Assembly (NCBI GenBank): GCA_004293485.1
Contig: RDYW01000036.1
Span: 1 to 64,000 of the forward strand
Origin: Sphingobacteriales bacterium
GTDB taxonomy: Bacteria; Bacteroidota; Bacteroidia; Sphingobacteriales; Sphingobacteriaceae
Direction: 5' to 3'
Length of the DNA: 64,000 bases
Under the pieces are notes generated by a model, which saw only the letters and a program-made list of their open reading frames with translations, made no database searches and was not told the origin of the DNA. Numbering within the stretch: position 1 is the first letter of the stretch; each line of letters starts with the position of its first letter. Positions 25,484 through 35,194 of this stretch are shown here, piece by piece. Position numbers and translations under genes: made by a program.

Positions 25484-25668
25484 GTGATTAAATTTTTTAA
25501 ATTCATTAATTTTTTTAGATGTAAATAGAATTTAGTTTGTTTAACACATTATTGATGCACTAAATTGTTACAAATAAATATATAAAAGAAATTTTGGAAG
25601 GATTAACTAGGATATACTCTTATGTAAATCAAAAATCCTATATCAGTAATCAAATATTTTCTCTACCC

Positions 25669-26616
25669 TTATTTCTTCCCTCCAAATACTGAAAAATGTA
25701 CATATCGCTTTGGATTAGCCTTTACATCTATTAATAATTTATCCAAACTGCTTGATGAATTTTTAAGGTTATTGTACAAGGCATCATCATTTAATAATAA
25801 ACCAATTGAACCCTTACCTGTATTTATTTTATTTATAGCGGCATACAAATCGGCTACGGCTTTATTGGCATTATCTACTGTTTGTTTAAAATTAGCTTGT
25901 GCCACCTCGGTAGTTACGTTATCTAGGTTATTTAAAATGGAGGTAATTTGCTTATTGTTGTTTTTAAAATTACCCGAAATAGACTCTACATTGGCCAAAA
26001 TTGCATCTAATCTTACCGCTTCGGTACCTACAATATTATCTACTTTTTTGCTGGTAGCTTCTAAGTTTTGCAGGGTTTGGGCAATACTGTTAAAACTTTT
26101 ATCTACATTTTTTTGAAAATTAGGGTTTAAAATATTGTTTACCGCTTGCAACACCGAATCCAATCTATCAACAATTAATTCGGCTTTTTTTTGTAATGGT
26201 TGTACTTTATCCATCAAGTTTTGCTTTACTTTTGCGCTTAGCGTATCGCCATCGATGGCTAAAGTAGGGCTGTTTCCTAAGTCAAATACAATGGCTTTGC
26301 TGCCCAGTAAATCGGTACTTTCGAGCCTTGCTACGGTGTTTTTGGGTACTTTATACTCGGGGTTAACCATAAATTGTACCAATATTTGCCCGTTAGGCAA
26401 AAGGGTTAAATCTGATACTCTACCTATTTGATAGCCATTTACCAGTACAGGTTTTGATTTGGCTAGGCCATCTACTTTATCGTATTTGGCATAAAATTCG
26501 TTTTGGCTACTAAAAATATCGTTACCTTTTAAAAAATTATATCCTATAATAAATAAGGCAATAGCAAGGGCAGCTAGTATGCCAACTTTGGTTTCGTTAG
26601 AAATTTTAAACATCAT
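25669..26616 (-). CDS. MlaD/MCE-domain lipid transport protein
   Basis: This 315-residue protein has one N-terminal transmembrane helix (VGILAALAIALFIIGYNFL) and then an MCE domain (about 35-115: FYAKYDKVDGLAKSKPVLVNGYQIGRV and LLGSKAIVFDLG). A long helical C-terminal region with coiled-coil character follows (about 130-290). MCE proteins form hexameric rings anchored to the inner membrane that carry lipids between membranes. No MlaE or MlaF gene is adjacent. It follows the amidase gene by 14 nt on the same strand, as in other Bacteroidota. I would not assign the substrate. Confidence 0.88.
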   Translation of the reverse strand: MMFKISNETKVGILAALAIALFIIGYNFLKGNDIFSSQNEFYAKYDKVDGLAKSKPVLVNGYQIGRVSDLTLLPNGQILVQFMVNPEYKVPKNTVARLESTDLLGSKAIVFDLGNSPTLAIDGDTLSAKVKQNLMDKVQPLQKKAELIVDRLDSVLQAVNNILNPNFQKNVDKSFNSIAQTLQNLEATSKKVDNIVGTEAVRLDAILANVESISGNFKNNNKQITSILNNLDNVTTEVAQANFKQTVDNANKAVADLYAAINKINTGKGSIGLLLNDDALYNNLKNSSSSLDKLLIDVKANPKRYVHFSVFGGKK

Positions 26617-26630
26617 TTATATGGCTATTA

Positions 26631-27509
26631 TTATAATTCGATTTGTTTTTTGTAAGCTATGATTGCCGATACCAAGTTATCTACTATTTCGGCTTGCCCA
26701 GCATCAGAGTTTATAAATTCTTCTTCTTCGGGGTTGCTTATAAAGCCTATTTCGGTAAGTATAGCAGGCATACCCGCCCGTTGCAGTACGGCCAGTCCTT
26801 TTTCTTGCACACCTCGGTTAATGCGCCCGCTTTTAACATATTCATCTTGCACAAGCGATGCTAGCTTAATACTTTGGTCTCTAAAAGCGTTTTTCATTAG
26901 CGAAAACACGATGTAGCTTTCGGGGTCTTTAGGGTCAAACCCTTCATAGTTTTTTTTGTAATCTTTTTCTAGTAATATCGAAGCGTTTTCACGTATGGCG
27001 GCATCTTGTTCGCTCATCCTACCAAAACCGGCTACAAATGTTTCGGTGCCACGTGTTACGGGGTTGGGTATACTTCGGTAGCCATAAACAGGCTTGCCAC
27101 TATCGGTATATTTTATAACGTAGCGTTGCCTTACCAAAGGCATCGAATTACAATGTATGGATATAAATAAATCGGCTTTTTCTTTATTGGCTATGCCTAT
27201 GCGTTCGTATAATTTTACAAAAACATCGGTTTGGCGGGTAAATACTACCTTTACGTTAGGGATACGTTCTTCTATTGATTTTCCTAATTTTAATGCTACC
27301 GATAGGGCTACGTTTTTTTCTTTGGATATTGCCCCATGCGTGGCACCATCTTGCCCGCCATGGCCAGCATCAATTACTATCACTTTAATTTTGTTTCCCT
27401 CTGTTTTTATTTCCCTTGGTGGGATAATAGTATACGATGTTAAGCCAATACTAATAAGTAATAAAACAGATAAGCCAATTATAAACCTTTTTGATGTGGT
27501 AATTTTCAT
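26631..27509 (-). CDS. N-acetylmuramoyl-L-alanine amidase
   Basis: Amidase_3 enzymes are zinc hydrolases that remove stem peptides from peptidoglycan, mostly at division. The 292-residue protein has an N-terminal signal or anchor segment (about 9-28). The catalytic domain follows, with IDAGHGGQDGA (first zinc His), SIHCNSM (third-strand His) and ILTEIGFISNPEEE (catalytic Glu). It is first in an operon with the MlaD-like gene and divergent from lptD, so three envelope genes share one control region. Periplasmic location is expected. Confidence 0.93.
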   Translation of the reverse strand: MKITTSKRFIIGLSVLLLISIGLTSYTIIPPREIKTEGNKIKVIVIDAGHGGQDGATHGAISKEKNVALSVALKLGKSIEERIPNVKVVFTRQTDVFVKLYERIGIANKEKADLFISIHCNSMPLVRQRYVIKYTDSGKPVYGYRSIPNPVTRGTETFVAGFGRMSEQDAAIRENASILLEKDYKKNYEGFDPKDPESYIVFSLMKNAFRDQSIKLASLVQDEYVKSGRINRGVQEKGLAVLQRAGMPAILTEIGFISNPEEEEFINSDAGQAEIVDNLVSAIIAYKKQIEL

Positions 27510-27537
27510 TAATTTTGTACGTTTTTGGTTCTGTTAG

Positions 27538-27545
27538 CAAAAATA
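27538..27545 (-). promoter_or_regulatory. Candidate -7 box for the amidase-mlaD pair
   Basis: The minus strand reads TATTTTTG, matching TAnnTTTG, 28 nt upstream of the amidase ATG within the 52-nt divergent gap with lptD. Confidence 0.4.
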
Positions 27546-27561
27546 CTATTCTTATTTAGAT

Positions 27562-30213
27562 TTGAAATTTAACAAATTATTTTTTATTTATTGTGTGTTG
27601 CTTTTTATTGCCGTTGCAATTTCGGCAGATGCATACGCTCAACAAAAAAAAACTAAAACAATTTCGGTAAAACCTATTACCAAAAATATTAAAGATACGG
27701 TACTAACAGATACTTTAGTAAAAAAATCTAAAAAATCAGATATAGATGACGAAATAACTATAACCGCCGAAGATTCGATACTTTACAAAAACAATGTAAT
27801 GTATGTGTATAAAAAAGGAAGGGTAGTTTACGGCGAAAAACAAATTGATGCTGGCTATATTACGCTAAACCAAAACTCCAAAACTGTATTTGCCAAGGGT
27901 ACGGTTGATAGCCTAGGCAAGTTTTCGGGCTTACCCATTATTAAAGACCCCAAGGATGGGATGCTTACCGCCGATTCGCTTTTGTATAATTTTAACACCT
28001 CGCGAGGCAAAATTTTTCAGGTATATACCGAGCAGCAAGGCGGCTTTATTACAGGAGGCACTATTAAAAAACAAAAAAACAGCGAAGTACATTTAAAAAA
28101 AGTAATTTACAGCTCGTGTAATTTGCCTAGCCCACACCAGCATTTTGGCATTATTATTACCAAAGGTATAGCTACCGAAAAGCAAATTATTACCGGGCCA
28201 GCATACTTAATGATTGAAGGCGTACCCTTACCATTTGTGCTGCCATTTGGCTTTTTTCCTAAGCCCGATAAACGCTCGTCGGGTATCATATTGCCACAGT
28301 TTGGTGAGGATGCTACCTTAGGTTTTTTCCTTCGCGATTTTGGTTATTATTTAGGCTTTAATGATTATTGGGATTTAACCTTAAAAGGCGGCGTTTATAC
28401 CAAAAGCTCGTACGAGGCTAATGCACAAAGCAGTTATACCAAACGGTATAAATACAATGGCAATGTTTTTTTAAGCTATTCGAGCAAGCGTTTTGGTATC
28501 GAAGGTACGGCAGGGTATAAACCAGCGCAGGATTTTAGCATCCGATGGTCGCACTCGCAAAACCCCAATGCGCACCCAGGCACAAGTTTTAGTGCTTCGG
28601 TAAATGCGGCTACGGCTACTAATTTTCGTAATAATGCCACCGGAAACATTAATATTACCCAAATAACACAAAACAACTTACAATCAAGCATTGCGTATAG
28701 TAAAACTTTTGCCAATAGCCCTTTTAGTTTAAGCAGTAGCTTTAGCCATAGCCAAGAAATTTCTCGCCGGCAAATTAGTTTAGGCTTACCCAATTTAAAC
28801 TTTAACATGACGACCCTAAACCCCCTAGATAATAAAGATAGAACTGGCGCTCAAAAATGGTACCAGCGCATAGCTATTGGTTATAACATGAATGCCAATA
28901 ACCAGCTTAATATAGCCGATTCTTTACTGTTTACAAAAAAGGCTATATCACAAATTAGAAACGGGGTCGAACACGTTATACCCATCACATTATCATCCAC
29001 TGTATTAAAGTTTTTTCAAATAAGTCAAAGTGTAAACTACTCCGAAAAATGGTATTTTCAAACCATACGCAAAGGATTTTTAACCCGCCCCACCAATACT
29101 GGTTTAAAAGATTCATCAACGCTTGATACTATTGCTGGCTTTAGGCGAGCATCCGAATATAGGGTAAGCACCAGTGTATCTACCAAATTTTATGGGATGG
29201 TAAACTTTAAAAAAGGCAAACTAATGGCCATTAGGCATGTGGTTACGCCCAATGTTGGCTTGGCTTACACCCCCGATTTTGGTGCAGCAAAATACGGTTA
29301 CTACCAAAGTGTACAAGTAAACCAACGAGGCGACCAACAAAAATATTCGATTTTCGAAAACAGCATGTACGGAGGCCCAGGCATAGGCAGGCAAGCAGGC
29401 ATTTCGTTTGGTGTAGATAATACCATCGAATTAAAAGTACGCAACTCCAAAGACACCACAGGCAAAGAGGCCACCAAAAAAATTCCTGTTATACAAGGTT
29501 TATCTATAAGTGGATTTTACAATTTAGCTGCCGATAGCTTTAAGCTGTCAAGATCTTTAGCCTTTAGTGGGCGTACTTTTTTTACTGAAAAAATAGGGTT
29601 AAATTTTGGAGGAAGTTTAGACCCCTACATCTTTCAAAAACAAGAAATTAATGGCAGGGTGGTTGGTAAAAGTATCGATAGATATACCTGGCTTGATGGC
29701 AAGTTTCCTGCCCTCACTAGCTTTAATTTCTCGTTCGATTATAAGTTTAACTCCGAAGGGCAAAACAAAAAAACCAATAACCCGCCCAATCCTAATAACA
29801 CAGGCTTATTTGATAAAGTAAGCCCCGAGCAAGCCCAGCTACTAAGGCAAATGAGTGCTAACGAAAACGCATTTGTTGATTTTAAAATACCTTGGAGCCT
29901 TTATATGCAGTATGGTTTTAATTATCAAAACAACCGAAACAACCAAAACATTGTACAAACATTGGGCTTTAGTGGCGATTTTAGCTTAACCCCTAAGTGG
30001 AAAGTAAGCTTTAATTCGGGTTACGATTTCGAGCTTAAAAAAATGAGCTTTACATCGTTTTCTATCAACCGCGATTTGCACTGCTGGGATTTGGCTATAC
30101 AATGGGTTCCCTTTGGCCTTTTCCAAAGTTATAGTATCGATTTAAGGGTGCGCTCTTCCATTTTACAAGATTTAAAACTAAGCAAACGAAGAAATTTTTA
30201 TGATGCAAGATAA
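27562..30213 (+). CDS. lptD: LPS-assembly outer-membrane protein LptD-like
   Basis: LptD inserts lipopolysaccharide into the outer leaflet of the outer membrane. The 883-residue protein begins with a signal peptide (KLFFIYCVLLFIAVAISADAYA, cut before QQ). An OstA/LptA-like beta-jellyroll follows (about 65-220), then a beta-barrel with many alternating aromatic strands up to the end. Family segments such as GVPLPFVLPFGFFPKPDKRSSGI are typical of the Bacteroidota form. The start is TTG at 27562; no ATG would keep the signal peptide. It overlaps the start of cinA by a few bases and is divergent from the amidase gene. Confidence 0.87.
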   Translation: MKFNKLFFIYCVLLFIAVAISADAYAQQKKTKTISVKPITKNIKDTVLTDTLVKKSKKSDIDDEITITAEDSILYKNNVMYVYKKGRVVYGEKQIDAGYITLNQNSKTVFAKGTVDSLGKFSGLPIIKDPKDGMLTADSLLYNFNTSRGKIFQVYTEQQGGFITGGTIKKQKNSEVHLKKVIYSSCNLPSPHQHFGIIITKGIATEKQIITGPAYLMIEGVPLPFVLPFGFFPKPDKRSSGIILPQFGEDATLGFFLRDFGYYLGFNDYWDLTLKGGVYTKSSYEANAQSSYTKRYKYNGNVFLSYSSKRFGIEGTAGYKPAQDFSIRWSHSQNPNAHPGTSFSASVNAATATNFRNNATGNINITQITQNNLQSSIAYSKTFANSPFSLSSSFSHSQEISRRQISLGLPNLNFNMTTLNPLDNKDRTGAQKWYQRIAIGYNMNANNQLNIADSLLFTKKAISQIRNGVEHVIPITLSSTVLKFFQISQSVNYSEKWYFQTIRKGFLTRPTNTGLKDSSTLDTIAGFRRASEYRVSTSVSTKFYGMVNFKKGKLMAIRHVVTPNVGLAYTPDFGAAKYGYYQSVQVNQRGDQQKYSIFENSMYGGPGIGRQAGISFGVDNTIELKVRNSKDTTGKEATKKIPVIQGLSISGFYNLAADSFKLSRSLAFSGRTFFTEKIGLNFGGSLDPYIFQKQEINGRVVGKSIDRYTWLDGKFPALTSFNFSFDYKFNSEGQNKKTNNPPNPNNTGLFDKVSPEQAQLLRQMSANENAFVDFKIPWSLYMQYGFNYQNNRNNQNIVQTLGFSGDFSLTPKWKVSFNSGYDFELKKMSFTSFSINRDLHCWDLAIQWVPFGLFQSYSIDLRVRSSILQDLKLSKRRNFYDAR

Positions 30214-31486
30214 AATAATGGCCGAAATTATTACCATAGGTGATGAGATTTTGATAGGCCAAATTGTAGATACCAACTCGGCTTGGATGGCCGTAGAGCT
30301 AAACAAAACAGGCATCAGCGTAAAGCAAATTACCTCCATTTCGGATGATGAACAGCATATATTGCAAGCTTTCGCCGATGCCGAACAACGGGCCGATATT
30401 ATTATTGTAACAGGTGGCCTAGGCCCAACCAAAGATGATATTACCAAAAAAACAATGTACCAGTACTTTGGCGCACAAAGCTGGAAAACAGATGAAGAAA
30501 GCCTAACCATCATCGAAAAAATATTTGCCAAATACAATGTCCCATTACTCGAAAGCAATAAATTACAAGCCGCTGTACCCAGTAACTGTGAGGTATTGGT
30601 AAACGATTTGGGCACAGCACCAGGCATGCTTTTCCGCAAAAACGGTAAACTATTTATTTCGCTACCTGGCGTGCCTTACGAAATGATAAATTTAATGGAG
30701 CGCAAGGTATTGCCCTTAATAACCCGCGAATTTAAGCTAGGCAATATTGTACACCGCACTATTTTAACCGTAGGCGTAGGCGAATCGTTTTTGGCCGATA
30801 AGCTGGAAAGTATCGAAAACCAATTGCCCCAGCATATTAAATTAGCATACCTCCCCAAACTAGGGCAAGTACGCTTACGCCTAAGCAGTTATGGAAACAA
30901 TGCCGAGCTACTTAAAACCGAAGTAGATAACTATATCGAAAAAATTGTTGCCGCCATACCCGATAATTGGGTTGCCAAAGAAGATATCCCCTTAGAAAAA
31001 GTTATCTTAAATATTATGCAATCCCGAGGGCTTACCCTATCGGTAGCCGAAAGCTGTACAGGTGGTGCCATAAGCCAACTATTTACACAACACGCAGGTT
31101 GCTCTAACGTGTTTATGGGCGGGGCAATAACATACTCTAACCAGCTTAAAACCAACATATTGAGCGTAAAACCCGAAACCTTAAAAAGCCATGGTGCCGT
31201 AAGCGAAGCTACTATTAACGAAATGGTTACAGGCGCATTGCTAAACTTTAATACCGATTATGCCATAGCCGTAAGTGGTATAGCCGGGCCCAATGGTGGC
31301 CAACCCGATAAACCCGTAGGTACCGTGTGGATTGCCGTGGCCAATAAAAACAAAACCATAGGCCAAAAATTTGTTTTTGGCAATAAAAGGCAACAAAATA
31401 TCGAACGATCGGCCGTAAATGCTTTACACCTTTTGTATAAATTATTAAGTATAGAAAATATAAATGAGTTTAATATGCTTAAGTAA
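30200..31486 (+). CDS. cinA: CinA-like nicotinamide-nucleotide amidase/competence-damage protein
   Basis: CinA proteins combine an N-terminal MoCF-like domain (ADP-ribose pyrophosphatase activity in some) with a C-terminal NMN deamidase domain. This 428-residue protein shows both: AEIITIGDEILIGQ to about 170, and SVAESCTGGAISQLF through GIAGPNGGQPDKPVGT (about 280-390). The track start at 30200 (MMQDKI) lies inside lptD. The ATG at 30218 (MAEIITIGDE) fits the family start better and lies 5 nt past the lptD stop. The role is pyridine-nucleotide recycling; a link to competence is historical. Confidence 0.93.
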   Translation: MMQDKIMAEIITIGDEILIGQIVDTNSAWMAVELNKTGISVKQITSISDDEQHILQAFADAEQRADIIIVTGGLGPTKDDITKKTMYQYFGAQSWKTDEESLTIIEKIFAKYNVPLLESNKLQAAVPSNCEVLVNDLGTAPGMLFRKNGKLFISLPGVPYEMINLMERKVLPLITREFKLGNIVHRTILTVGVGESFLADKLESIENQLPQHIKLAYLPKLGQVRLRLSSYGNNAELLKTEVDNYIEKIVAAIPDNWVAKEDIPLEKVILNIMQSRGLTLSVAESCTGGAISQLFTQHAGCSNVFMGGAITYSNQLKTNILSVKPETLKSHGAVSEATINEMVTGALLNFNTDYAIAVSGIAGPNGGQPDKPVGTVWIAVANKNKTIGQKFVFGNKRQQNIERSAVNALHLLYKLLSIENINEFNMLK

Positions 31487-31800
31487 AAATGAAATTAACA
31501 TTGAGGATAGTACATAATTTTTTTAGATACGGTTAATTTAATTATGGTAGAATATTTTAACCAAGCAAATTTACAGCCATTGCGCATCGTTACTTACTTA
31601 GGTATAATACATTTAGCATAAACACATGATAAACAAAGAATTATTATAAATTAAGCTAAACAGTACATCCACACATAAATAAAAAACATACTTTAAAAGT
31701 ATTTTTAAAGTATAAATTAAGTGCGTACAATAACCTTCATTAAAAAAAAATATTTTAAAAATCATTAATTTTTGTAATTTTGCAAGCTTAAATATAGGTA
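31487..31800. other. Intergenic region with AT-rich palindrome and promoter
   Basis: These 314 nt before the DUF177 operon have no supported ORF. ATACTTTAAAAGT/ATTTTTAAAGTAT at 31688-31713 forms a 26-nt near-palindrome (11 of 13 pairs) that could be an operator. The operon -7 box lies 62 nt downstream. Confidence 0.45.
31775..31782 (+). promoter_or_regulatory. Candidate -7 box for the DUF177-rpmF-fab-acc operon
   Basis: TAATTTTG matches TAnnTTTG, 18 nt before the first ATG of the operon. It is followed by C, as often seen in strong Bacteroidota promoters. Confidence 0.5.
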
Positions 31801-32334
31801 ATGAAACCTTTAAAATTGTTTTTATTGCCTTTTACAGGTTTAAAATTAGGCAACCATCAGTTTGAATACAAAATTGATAACACCTTTTTTGAAGCTTTTG
31901 AATATTCAATAGCTAAAACGGGTGATTGCAACATTTTATTAAATTTAGAAAAGCAAGAAACAATGCTTATTCTAGATTTTAATGTTGAAGGAAATGTTTT
32001 TTTAACTTGCGACAAATGCTTAGGGAATTACCCACAAGCAATTAGTGCTAAAGATAGGCTGATAGTTAAATTTTCTCACGAAGATTTATCGAACAGTACC
32101 GATGAAGTAGTAGTGTTAAGTAAAAACGAAAGCGAGTTTGATATTTCGTTTTTTATTTACGAAATAATAAATTTGGCAATACCTTACGTTAGCGTATGCG
32201 AAAATCCAGGAAAACTTGCCTTTTGCGATATTGAAGTTTTAAATAAAATACAAACATTATCGGCTAATAAAGAGCCTGCAAACGATACAACAAACTCTCC
32301 ATGGGAGATATTAAAAAACATTAAAAACAATTAA
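31801..32334 (+). CDS. DUF177 (YceD-like) protein
   Basis: DUF177/YceD proteins lie just upstream of rpmF in most bacteria. In plants the homologue affects 23S rRNA maturation. This 177-residue protein has the typical CXXC block (LTCDKCLGNYPQ, about residue 64) and later cysteines in CENPGKLAFCD, which may bind zinc. It is followed 12 nt later by rpmF, the standard arrangement. The C-terminus ends SPWEILKNIKNN, close to the family's conserved PRWAALKKL-type ending. The molecular role is not settled; ribosome assembly is the best inference. Confidence 0.88.
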   Translation: MKPLKLFLLPFTGLKLGNHQFEYKIDNTFFEAFEYSIAKTGDCNILLNLEKQETMLILDFNVEGNVFLTCDKCLGNYPQAISAKDRLIVKFSHEDLSNSTDEVVVLSKNESEFDISFFIYEIINLAIPYVSVCENPGKLAFCDIEVLNKIQTLSANKEPANDTTNSPWEILKNIKNN

Positions 32335-32346
32335 TAATTAGAAATT

Positions 32347-32538
32347 ATGGCTCATCCAAAGAGAAAAATATCCAAATCGCGTAGAGACAAAAGAAGAACA
32401 CATTACAAAGCGGTAGCTCCATCATTATGGACGTGTAAAGAAACAGGTGCCGTACATTTACCTCACCGAGCGTATAATGTTGATGGTAACTTATATTTTA
32501 AAGGTAAGTTGCTTATCGAAAACACCAAAATAGCTTAA
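32347..32538 (+). CDS. rpmF: 50S ribosomal protein L32
   Basis: L32 is a small protein of the large ribosomal subunit. The 63-residue sequence opens with the hallmark [17 protein letters not shown]. Only one cysteine is present ([16 protein letters not shown]); the zinc-ribbon form would carry CXXC pairs. This is therefore a zinc-independent (C-) type. It sits between DUF177 and plsX, the conserved order linking ribosome and lipid synthesis. Confidence 0.97.
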   Translation: MAHPKRKISKSRRDKRRTHYKAVAPSLWTCKETGAVHLPHRAYNVDGNLYFKGKLLIENTKIA

Positions 32539-32635
32539 TTTATTTTTATAAAAAAATGAATAGTTTGTACATAAAATCAAAAACTAAAAAAATGTACAAG
32601 CAATGTTTATGCCTTATTAAAAGCGTATTTTTTAA

Positions 32636-33580
32636 ATGAAAATTGGCTTAGATATAATGGGTGGCGATTATGCCCCCCAAGCTACCATTTTAGGCGCTAT
32701 CGAAGCGCATAAGCAGCTCGAAACCAATCAAAACATTGTTTTAATTGGCGATAAAGAGCTTGCTTTACCTATTTTGGAAGCCAATAACTTTAATCCTCAA
32801 CTGTTCGAATTTATACACACCACCGATGTAATTGGTATGGGCGAACATCCCGCAAAGGCAATTTTACAAAAACCTAATGCAAGTATTTCGGTAGGTTTCC
32901 AACTACTTAAAAAAGGTAATATAGATTCGTTTGCCTCTGCTGGCAATACCGGAGCCATGTTGGTTGGAGCAATGTTTAGTGTTAAAGCTATTCAAGGCGT
33001 TATACGCCCCGCCATAGCATCTATTGTACCCAAAATTAAAGGTGGCTGTGGGGTATTGTTAGATGTAGGTGCTAATGCCGATTGTAAACCCGAAATGTTG
33101 TTGCAGTTTGGCGTATTAGGCAGTATTTATGCCAAGCATATTTACCAAGTAGCTACTCCCCAAGTTGGTTTAATGAATATTGGTGAGGAAGAAGAAAAAG
33201 GAAATTTACTAACACAAGCCGCTTTTACACTTTTGCAACAATCGGAAGCTATAAACTTTATGGGCAACCTTGAGGGGCGAGATTTATTTAATAGTAAAGC
33301 CGATGTGATAGTGTGCGATGGCTTTACGGGTAATGTGGTACTAAAACTTGCCGAATCGTTTTATGTATTAACCTTAAAAAAAGGCTTTAAAGACGAATTT
33401 TTCGACCGATTTAATTACGAACAATACGGGGGTAGCCCTATACTAGGAGTAAACGCTCCGGTAATTATTGGCCATGGTATTTCTACCCCAGAAGCCATAA
33501 AAAACATGATTTTATCATCCAAAGAAATGGTAAAAACCAAACTTATAGACCAATTTAAAATCGCGTTTAGCGAAAAATAA
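32636..33580 (+). CDS. plsX: Phosphate acyltransferase PlsX
   Basis: PlsX converts acyl-ACP and phosphate to acyl-phosphate, the acyl donor for PlsY in phospholipid synthesis. The 314-residue protein starts IGLDIMGGDYAPQA, the family signature, and includes SAGNTGAMLVGA and VCDGFTGNVVLKL. It is a peripheral membrane enzyme. It follows rpmF by 97 nt and precedes fabH by 11 nt, so a single operon is likely. Length is normal. Confidence 0.96.
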   Translation: MKIGLDIMGGDYAPQATILGAIEAHKQLETNQNIVLIGDKELALPILEANNFNPQLFEFIHTTDVIGMGEHPAKAILQKPNASISVGFQLLKKGNIDSFASAGNTGAMLVGAMFSVKAIQGVIRPAIASIVPKIKGGCGVLLDVGANADCKPEMLLQFGVLGSIYAKHIYQVATPQVGLMNIGEEEEKGNLLTQAAFTLLQQSEAINFMGNLEGRDLFNSKADVIVCDGFTGNVVLKLAESFYVLTLKKGFKDEFFDRFNYEQYGGSPILGVNAPVIIGHGISTPEAIKNMILSSKEMVKTKLIDQFKIAFSEK

Positions 33581-33591
33581 TAGCTAAAAAT

Positions 33592-34581
33592 ATGACTAAA
33601 GTATATGCTGCCATTACCGCAGTAAACGGTTATGTACCCGATTATGTGCTTACCAACCACGAATTAGAAACTATGGTAGAAACCAATGATGAGTGGATAT
33701 TATCACGTACGGGCATAAAAGAGCGTAGAATACAAAAAGGCGATGGCTTGGCTACTTCTGATTTGGCAGTTCCTGCCGTACAAGGTTTGTTAAAAAAACG
33801 TGGTATAAATGCCGAAGAAATAGATCTAATTATTTTTTGCACCACCACACCCGATATGTTTTTTCCGGCTACAGCCATAGTACTAGCCAATAAAATTGGG
33901 GCGGTAAACGCTTGGGGTTACGATTTAAATGCCGCCTGCTCGGGCTTTTTATTTGGCTTACAAACAGGTGCTCAGTTTATCGAAGCAGGTAAACATAAAA
34001 AAGTATTGGTTGTAGGAGGCGATAAAATGTCGTCGATCATTAATTATAACGACCGTACAACTTGTATAATTTTTGGCGATGGCTGTGGCGCAGCATTGCT
34101 AGAGCCCAATACCGAAGGTTTTGGAATAATAGATTCGGTATTAAAATCGGATGGCACTGGTGGCGCCCATTTATACCAAAAAGCTGGCGGTTCGCTACAT
34201 CCGCCTACGCACCAAACTATTGATAATAAAGAACATTACTTACACCAAGAAGGGCAGGCGGTATTTAAGTTTGCCGTAACCAATATGGCTAATGTTGCCG
34301 CCGAAGTAATGGAAAACAATAATTTAGTAGCTGATGATGTTGCTTGGCTAGTACCGCACCAAGCCAACAAACGTATTATTGATGCCACGGCAAATAGGTG
34401 TGGCATAACGCCAAACAAAGTGATGATAAACATTGAAAGGTTTGGCAACACCACCAACGGCACTATACCATTATGCCTGTGGGAGCTAGAGGGGAAACTA
34501 AAAAAAGGCGATAATTTAATTTTGGCGGCTTTTGGCGGAGGCTTTACTTGGGGTGCTATGTACTTAAAATGGGCTTATTAA
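33592..34581 (+). CDS. fabH: Beta-ketoacyl-ACP synthase III
   Basis: FabH condenses a short acyl-CoA with malonyl-ACP to start fatty acid synthesis. The catalytic triad is visible: Cys116 in NAACSGF, His in VPHQANKRI and Asn in FGNTTNGTIP. The 329-residue length and GGGFTWGA C-terminus are standard. In Bacteroidota the primer is often branched-chain acyl-CoA, but that cannot be judged here. It lies between plsX and accB. It differs from the PKS-like ketosynthase at 8201. Confidence 0.96.
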   Translation: MTKVYAAITAVNGYVPDYVLTNHELETMVETNDEWILSRTGIKERRIQKGDGLATSDLAVPAVQGLLKKRGINAEEIDLIIFCTTTPDMFFPATAIVLANKIGAVNAWGYDLNAACSGFLFGLQTGAQFIEAGKHKKVLVVGGDKMSSIINYNDRTTCIIFGDGCGAALLEPNTEGFGIIDSVLKSDGTGGAHLYQKAGGSLHPPTHQTIDNKEHYLHQEGQAVFKFAVTNMANVAAEVMENNNLVADDVAWLVPHQANKRIIDATANRCGITPNKVMINIERFGNTTNGTIPLCLWELEGKLKKGDNLILAAFGGGFTWGAMYLKWAY

Positions 34582-34654
34582 TCTACTTTTTTAATAAATT
34601 ACTATATTCGCCTAAAACTATCCTTAAAATTTACACAATAAACCAATCATCAAC

Positions 34655-35122
34655 ATGGGAATGGATATAAAACAAATTCAAGATCTGATAAAGTTTGTAG
34701 CTAAATCGGGTGTAAACGAAGTTTCAATAGAAGAAACAGATTTTAAAATCACAATAAAAACCAATCAGGAGCCTACGTATGTAAATGCAACCGTACCTCA
34801 ACAGGTTTTACCACAAGCACCGCAGCCTGTATTAGTTACCGCACCCGCAGCAGCAACTAGCAATATTTCTGATGATACTAAACATAAAGCTGTAAAATCG
34901 CCCATGATAGGCACTTTTTACCGCTCGGCAAATCCCGAAAAACCACCTTTTGTAAACGTGGGCGACGAAATTTCCGTTGGGCAAGTGCTTTGTGTAATTG
35001 AAGCAATGAAGTTATTTAACGAAATAGAATCGGAGGTGGTAGGTCGAATAGTTAAAGTATTGGTTGATAACGCATCGCCAGTTGAGTACGACCAACCTTT
35101 GTTTTTAATAGAAGCCATTTAA
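34655..35122 (+). CDS. accB: Biotin carboxyl carrier protein of acetyl-CoA carboxylase
   Basis: AccB carries the carboxylated biotin between AccC and the carboxyltransferase. The 155-residue protein has an N-terminal segment (MDIKQIQDLIKFV), a Pro/Ala/Gln-rich linker (about 40-75) and a biotinyl domain. EAMKLFNEI places Lys119 as the biotinylated residue. The domain ends PVEYDQPLFLIEAI. It lies 72 nt before accC. accA and accD are not in this window. Confidence 0.96.
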   Translation: MGMDIKQIQDLIKFVAKSGVNEVSIEETDFKITIKTNQEPTYVNATVPQQVLPQAPQPVLVTAPAAATSNISDDTKHKAVKSPMIGTFYRSANPEKPPFVNVGDEISVGQVLCVIEAMKLFNEIESEVVGRIVKVLVDNASPVEYDQPLFLIEAI

Positions 35123-35194
35123 ACAATTTTTTGATTTTTATAAATACGTTTAATAGCCATATTTTTCCTTTCAATTAATGTGATACAATAAAAA

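Noticed and set aside
30178-30639. 153-residue minus-strand ORF over cinA
   Set aside because: It lies wholly antisense to the conserved N-terminal domain of cinA and has no recognisable motif.
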